Shown in pieces: positions 61,900 to 64,000 of a stretch of DNA of 64,000 nucleotides. Position 1 is the stretch's first letter; every line of letters begins with the position of its first letter. The notes beneath the pieces were generated by a model that was not told the DNA's origin, did no database searches, and worked only from the letters and a program-made list of their open reading frames with translations. The position numbers and the translations under genes are program-made. This DNA is from CAYRFQ01 sp964423615 (GTDB lineage Bacteria > Planctomycetota > Planctomycetia > Gemmatales > Gemmataceae). Location: assembly GCA_964423615.1 (NCBI GenBank), contig CAYRFQ010000010.1, forward strand, positions 1 through 64,000, written 5' to 3'.

Positions 61900-64000
61900 A
61901 TGAAACCACCGCAAAACGACGGAAAACAAACGTCATCGGACATTGACCCAACCAAAGAGAGGCTCCTTCGCGAAATCGAAACCCTTCGCCAACAGCAGAA
62001 GTTGTTTGATGCGGAATCCCTTTGTGAGAAACTCCTGCATATCGATCCTGATCACGCACACACTTGGTACACCCTCGCGATCATCGATCATTCCCAACAA
62101 CGTTACCAACAGGCCCTGGAGAGGATCGGCCGAGCTCTCGCCATCCATCCCGACGAGGCGAAATACCAAACCTTCCAAGGAAGCGTGCTGGTGGCCCTCG
62201 GTCGGGTCTCCGAGGCTTTGATTTGTTACCTACGAGCCGTCGAGTTAGAACCTTCGAATGGCCTGGCGTTTTACAACTTGGGTTGGACGTATTACACACT
62301 GAATCAACGAGACGCAGCCCAGCGGGCCTATGAACAGGCAACAGAACTGGCTCCCACAAATCCGAAAATCTGGAACAACCTCGGGAATGTCTACAGAGAT
62401 GCGCAGGACTTCGTCCGAGCCCATCGGTGTTACGATCAAGCGCTGAAGGTAAATCCCAAATACGCAACAGCGTACCTCAACAAGGGCACAGCGTATTATA
62501 AATCGGGAGACTTCGATTCGGCCCAAACCTTCTTCGACAGAGCCATACAAATCAACCCAAACCACTTCGAAGCACGCATACACCGCTCGTGTGTGAACCT
62601 GCTCAATGGCAAGTTCGAACAAGGATGGAAAGAATACGAATATCGATGGCTCCGTCCAGGGCATTCCAAACCATCTGTTTCTCACCTCGAATGGGACGGA
62701 ACACCATTGGCAGGCCGAACGTTGCTTCTGTATTCGGAACAAGGAATGGGAGATACCATCCACTTCGCACGCTACGCCAAGTTGATAAAGCAAAGTCACA
62801 AAACGAGAATCGTCCTGACGTGCCAAGTTCCTCTGGTCTCGCTACTCTCGCGATGTCCTGGAATCGATGTTTGTGTTCCCAAGGGCCAACCACTCCCTGC
62901 CTTTGACGTCCATTTGGGATTGCTGAGCCTTCCGAGACTCTTGCAAACCGAGGCCGACACGATTCCTGGTGAAGTCCCCTACTTGTTCGCCAAGTCAGAC
63001 CGGATCGGGTATTGGAGAAACCAACTCGAATCGATCTCCGCCAAGAAAATCGGAATACTTTGGCAAGGCAGTCCGGACTTTCCGGGAGACCCACAGCGGT
63101 CGTTGAAACTTCAACAATTCCGTCGAATCGCCGAGATTCCCAACGTCCAACTCATAAGTCTCCAGATGATCCACGGGACCGAGCAACTCGAGGCATGGAA
63201 TGGACCGAACATCCTGGACGTCACCAAACAGATCGACCGTCACCAAGGCTTTGAAGAGTTGGCCGCAGTCCTGATGAACCTGGACCTTTTGATTACCTGT
63301 GATACGGCCATCGCGCACTTGGCAGGCGCGTTGGCTGTTCCGGTGTGGGTATGCATTCCGTTCGTTCCCGATTGGAGGTGGCAACTCGAGCGAGAGGATT
63401 CCCCCTGGTATCGAACTATGCGATTGCTCCGACAATCGACCCTGGGGGACTGGAACTCTGTTTTCCAAAAGATTACGAAAACCCTGACCCAAGGCGAAAC
63501 ACAAACCGACGCCATATCGTCGACTCTAGCTAGGCCCTCATCTGGGATTCCAACGACCTCTTCCGAATCTGGCCCAACCAAGCAGGAACTTCTTCGCGAG
63601 ATCACAACCCAACGGAAGGCCAAGAGATTGCCCGAAACCGAGCGCCTTTGTCACGAGCTTCTAAAAATCGATCCGCAGCACGCCGCTACCTGGCACACCC
63701 TCGCGGTCATTGATCATTCCCAACATCGTTACCAAAAAGCTCTGGAAAGCGCCAATCGGGCCGTCCGCATCCATCCCAACGAGGCGAAATACCAAACTTT
63801 CAAAGGGCTCGTACTGGTGGCCCTTGGTCGGGTTTCGGAAGCCTTGGGCTGTTATCGACGGGCCGTTGAGTTACAACCCTCCAAAGGGGACTGCGCTTAC
63901 AACTTGGGTTGGGCACACCAACATCTCGGCCAATGGGATGCCGCCCAGACGGCCTATGAACGGGCTACGAACTTAGCCCCGATGGATCCGAAAGTTTGGA
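61900..64000 (+). CDS. TPR-glycosyltransferase protein with duplicated modules (3' end outside window)
   Basis: Open from ATG 61900 to the right edge, 700 codons without a stop. GGAGG lies 14 bases upstream. Residues 40-260 are TPRs (for example YNLGWTYYTLNQRDAAQRAY), and residues 270-540 form a GT-B-like glycosyltransferase domain of the TPR/GT9-like type (YSEQGMGDTIHFARYAKL, GILWQGSP, LITCDTAIAHLAGALAVPVW, DWRWQLEREDSPWY). A second TPR module begins near residue 559 and copies the first at 1,626 bp offset. The family is used in protein or surface glycosylation; the substrate is unknown. A second transferase domain is expected beyond the window. Confidence 0.88.
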   Translation, partial: MKPPQNDGKQTSSDIDPTKERLLREIETLRQQQKLFDAESLCEKLLHIDPDHAHTWYTLAIIDHSQQRYQQALERIGRALAIHPDEAKYQTFQGSVLVALGRVSEALICYLRAVELEPSNGLAFYNLGWTYYTLNQRDAAQRAYEQATELAPTNPKIWNNLGNVYRDAQDFVRAHRCYDQALKVNPKYATAYLNKGTAYYKSGDFDSAQTFFDRAIQINPNHFEARIHRSCVNLLNGKFEQGWKEYEYRWLRPGHSKPSVSHLEWDGTPLAGRTLLLYSEQGMGDTIHFARYAKLIKQSHKTRIVLTCQVPLVSLLSRCPGIDVCVPKGQPLPAFDVHLGLLSLPRLLQTEADTIPGEVPYLFAKSDRIGYWRNQLESISAKKIGILWQGSPDFPGDPQRSLKLQQFRRIAEIPNVQLISLQMIHGTEQLEAWNGPNILDVTKQIDRHQGFEELAAVLMNLDLLITCDTAIAHLAGALAVPVWVCIPFVPDWRWQLEREDSPWYRTMRLLRQSTLGDWNSVFQKITKTLTQGETQTDAISSTLARPSSGIPTTSSESGPTKQELLREITTQRKAKRLPETERLCHELLKIDPQHAATWHTLAVIDHSQHRYQKALESANRAVRIHPNEAKYQTFKGLVLVALGRVSEALGCYRRAVELQPSKGDCAYNLGWAHQHLGQWDAAQTAYERATNLAPMDPKVW
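61948..62374 (+). repeat. Copy 1 of 1,626-bp-offset internal duplication
   Basis: It aligns without gaps to 63574-64000, codon for codon. Shared stretches include the segments encoding HTLAxIDHSQ and HPxEAKYQTF and the one encoding LVALGRVSEAL. Confidence 0.85.
63574..64000 (+). repeat. Copy 2 of 1,626-bp-offset internal duplication (runs off the edge)
   Basis: Second copy of the module beginning at 61948. High DNA similarity with mostly third-position changes indicates fairly recent duplication or gene conversion. Confidence 0.85.

Overview
The window looks like chromosome from a planctomycete (Planctomycetota), at roughly 50% GC by eye. Families expanded in that phylum occur together: a DUF1501 and a DUF1549/DUF1553 cytochrome pair, a DUF1080 protein, a sulfatase, a DUF1571 protein, a giant Ser/Thr kinase with a DWG motif and TPRs, several FHA and vWA proteins, a DUF1326 protein, and a surface protein opening with an 'LEHLEDRSVPA' secretion tag. 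That tag form hints at the Gemmatales side of the phylum, which is inference only. There is no rRNA, CRISPR array, insertion sequence or phage. One tRNA (Leu, UAA) is present.

Layout. 0.3-4.9 kb: RND efflux pump and its membrane-fusion partner, minus strand, ATGA overlap. 5.3-8.0 kb: plus-strand run of an SGNH/TPR hydrolase, a tiny DUF5989 membrane protein and a DUF1080 protein. 8.2-14 kb: single genes (thioredoxin-like protein lacking the first active-site Cys, GNAT, secreted DUF255 thioredoxin/six-hairpin protein, DUF1571, FHA). 14-19.2 kb: UVR-motif protein behind a promoter overlapped by a perfect palindrome, then an anchored Ig-like protein and a tetraheme cytochrome ending at a clear terminator. 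19.9-24.3 kb: CsrA fused to a response-regulator receiver, an ArgG-like synthase with a degenerate ATP loop divergent from a PurB-type lyase, and a PilZ protein. 24.5-26.4 kb: a small anchored protein and a serine beta-lactamase-like protein with NPxTG repeats.

26.5-39.7 kb: six consecutive minus-strand genes. They are two paralogous zinc-ribbon/Ig-like membrane proteins, a zinc-ribbon+FHA protein with a PIDAA/PFEAA repeat linker, a vWA protein, a Pmp-like beta-helix surface protein, and a polytopic FHA protein. This reads as a phospho-signalling and surface module and is the best candidate for an undescribed system. 39.8-43.4 kb: sulfatase and a large polytopic membrane protein. 43.8-48.5 kb: receptor-like kinase with 13 TPRs and two pre-peptidase-like C-terminal domains. 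48.8-56.4 kb: tRNA-Leu, AbgT-type transporter, ACT-malic enzyme and several small secreted or anchored proteins. 56.5-61.4 kb: DUF1501/DUF1553 pair. 61.9 kb to the right edge: an open-ended TPR-glycosyltransferase gene with a 1,626-bp internal tandem duplication.

Gene starts were often moved inward from the longest reading frame where a Shine-Dalgarno sequence or signal peptide supported it. All family calls come from reading the protein sequence. No database search was run.
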